Below, piece after piece: positions 4,456 to 5,195 of a DNA stretch of 5,195 nt (the first letter of the stretch is position 1; each line of letters begins with the position of its first letter). The stretch is from Leptolyngbyaceae cyanobacterium CSSed165cm_216 (GTDB taxonomy: Bacteria > Cyanobacteriota > Cyanobacteriia > Phormidesmidales > Phormidesmidaceae). The position numbers were made by a program, and so were the translations under genes. The notes beneath the pieces are model-generated. The model saw only the letters and a list, made by a program, of their open reading frames with translations, was not told the DNA's origin and did no database searches. The DNA is taken from positions 1 to 5,195 of the forward strand of contig SLIY01000459.1 in NCBI GenBank assembly GCA_007135385.1, given 5' to 3'.

Positions 4456-5195
4456 ATGACCCAGTCCATTGAACGACCCACCACTGCTGCCCAAACATTT
4501 TCTGCTCTGAAATGTCGAGAATGTGGGGAAACCTATGATCTTGGCCCTAAGCACGTCTGTGAGGATGTGTGCTTTGGCCCTCTGGAAGTTGCCTATGACT
4601 ACGATGCGATTCGCCAGCGGGTCAGTCGCAGTACGATTCAGGCGGGGCCGTTGTCCATCTGGCGCTATAAGGACTTTTTGCCGGTCAGTTCTGACAATCC
4701 AATTGACGTGGGTACCGGTATGACCCCTCTGGTGCGGGCCAATCGCTTGGCTCGGCGTCTAGGGCTGAAAGAGCTTTACATCAAAAACGACGCGGTCAAT
4801 ATGCCCACCCTGAGTTTTAAGGACCGGGTGGTTTCAGTGGCCCTGACCCGGGCAAGGGAGTTGGGCTTTACCACGGTGTCCTGTGCCAGTACCGGAAACT
4901 TGGCAAATTCTACCGCTGCGATCGCCGCCCATGCTGGTCTAGACTGCTGCGTCTTTATTCCCTCTGATCTGGAAGCCGGTAAAGTGCTAGGCACCCTGGT
5001 GTACGGCCCCACGGTAATGGCTGTTCACGGCAACTACGACCAGGTCAACCGCCTCTGTTCTGAAGTGGCCAACACCTACGGCTGGGGCTTCGTCAATATC
5101 AACCTGCGTCCCTACTATTCTGAGGGCTCCAAGACCCTGGGCTTTGAAGTGGCCGAGCAACTGGGCTGGCGTCTGCCTGACCACATTGTGGCCCC
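4456..5195 (+). CDS. thrC: threonine synthase, N-terminal part (runs off the right edge)
   Basis: 246 complete codons are visible, and the frame stays open to the window end. The enzyme converts O-phosphohomoserine to threonine with pyridoxal phosphate, the last step of threonine synthesis in the cytosol. A zinc-ribbon-like pattern C20-x2-C23 and C35-x3-C39 sits at the N-terminus. The PLP motif PTLSFKDR places the Schiff-base lysine at K122, and the phosphate-binding loop is ASTGNLANS (about 144-152). Blocks such as GNYDQVNRLCSEVAN and LRPYYSEGSKTLG are typical of cyanobacterial ThrC. The start at 4456 is preceded by an in-frame TAG at 4435, so only this ATG fits. Its ribosome binding site is weak (AGG at 4446-4448). 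The rest of the gene lies outside the window. It is divergent from ntcA, with 456 nt between the two starts. Confidence 0.95.
   Translation, partial: MTQSIERPTTAAQTFSALKCRECGETYDLGPKHVCEDVCFGPLEVAYDYDAIRQRVSRSTIQAGPLSIWRYKDFLPVSSDNPIDVGTGMTPLVRANRLARRLGLKELYIKNDAVNMPTLSFKDRVVSVALTRARELGFTTVSCASTGNLANSTAAIAAHAGLDCCVFIPSDLEAGKVLGTLVYGPTVMAVHGNYDQVNRLCSEVANTYGWGFVNINLRPYYSEGSKTLGFEVAEQLGWRLPDHIVA
4918..4925. repeat. HIP1 octamer GCGATCGC
   Basis: This is the third HIP1 copy, within thrC over the codons for the AAIAAHAG segment. Confidence 0.9.

Noticed and set aside
3993..4484. 163-codon minus-strand open frame across the ntcA/thrC intergenic region
   Set aside because: It runs antisense into the first codons of thrC and ends inside ntcA. 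Its product shows no recognisable family features, and it covers the NtcA box, the hairpin and the likely promoters. It is most likely a chance open frame; only its last 16 codons matter, as an upstream AUG of ntcA.
4523..5184. Other open frames on both strands within 4523-5184
   Set aside because: They lie inside the threonine synthase coding frame, whose product is clearly recognisable.
1..5195. Defence system, CRISPR array, insertion sequence or attachment site
   Set aside because: No repeat-spacer pattern, transposase frame, terminal inverted repeats or tRNA-end duplication is visible. The recognisable genes are core cyanobacterial functions.

Overview
The window is most likely a chromosomal segment of a cyanobacterium. 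It encodes NtcA, the cyanobacterial global nitrogen regulator, over its full usual length of 223 residues. It also carries two protein families that I know mainly from cyanobacteria and plastids: a DUF3084 protein and a CCB1-like cytochrome b6f assembly factor. Three copies of the cyanobacterial HIP1 octamer GCGATCGC are present, where chance would give about 0.1 in 5.2 kb. The base composition looks balanced, near 50% GC by eye, which would fit a Leptolyngbya/Nodosilinea-type filamentous lineage, but the genus is a guess.

Layout from left to right. Positions 8-36 hold a plus-strand rho-independent terminator of a gene that lies outside the window. Next come two minus-strand genes 44 nt apart and probably co-transcribed: padR (1069-680), a short PadR-type winged-helix regulator, then the CCB1-like membrane protein (635-111). 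Positions 1070-1806 form a 737-nt stretch with no convincing gene, but with several hairpins and one short open frame. The minus-strand DUF3084 gene (3201-1807) encodes two membrane segments, a long coiled coil and a C-terminal domain. Upstream of it, also on the minus strand, is ntcA (3999-3328). A 456-nt divergent intergenic region separates ntcA from the plus-strand gene for threonine synthase (thrC, from 4456), which runs off the right edge.

How the pieces relate. The ntcA/thrC region contains an exact NtcA-binding consensus (GTA-N8-TAC, 4216-4229), which suggests NtcA autoregulation. It also has an imperfect 18-bp direct repeat in the ntcA leader, each copy carrying an out-of-frame AUG, and a 10-bp hairpin with a T-rich tail just upstream of a candidate thrC promoter. 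The DUF3084 gene has an unusual start region: the only good Shine-Dalgarno is placed for a 10-codon overlapping reading frame rather than for the gene's own AUG, and a 7-bp-arm hairpin overlaps that Shine-Dalgarno. I see no defence system, mobile element, CRISPR array or tRNA/rRNA gene. The window is mostly core cyanobacterial genes, and the points of interest lie in the leaders and in the gene-poor 1070-1806 stretch.
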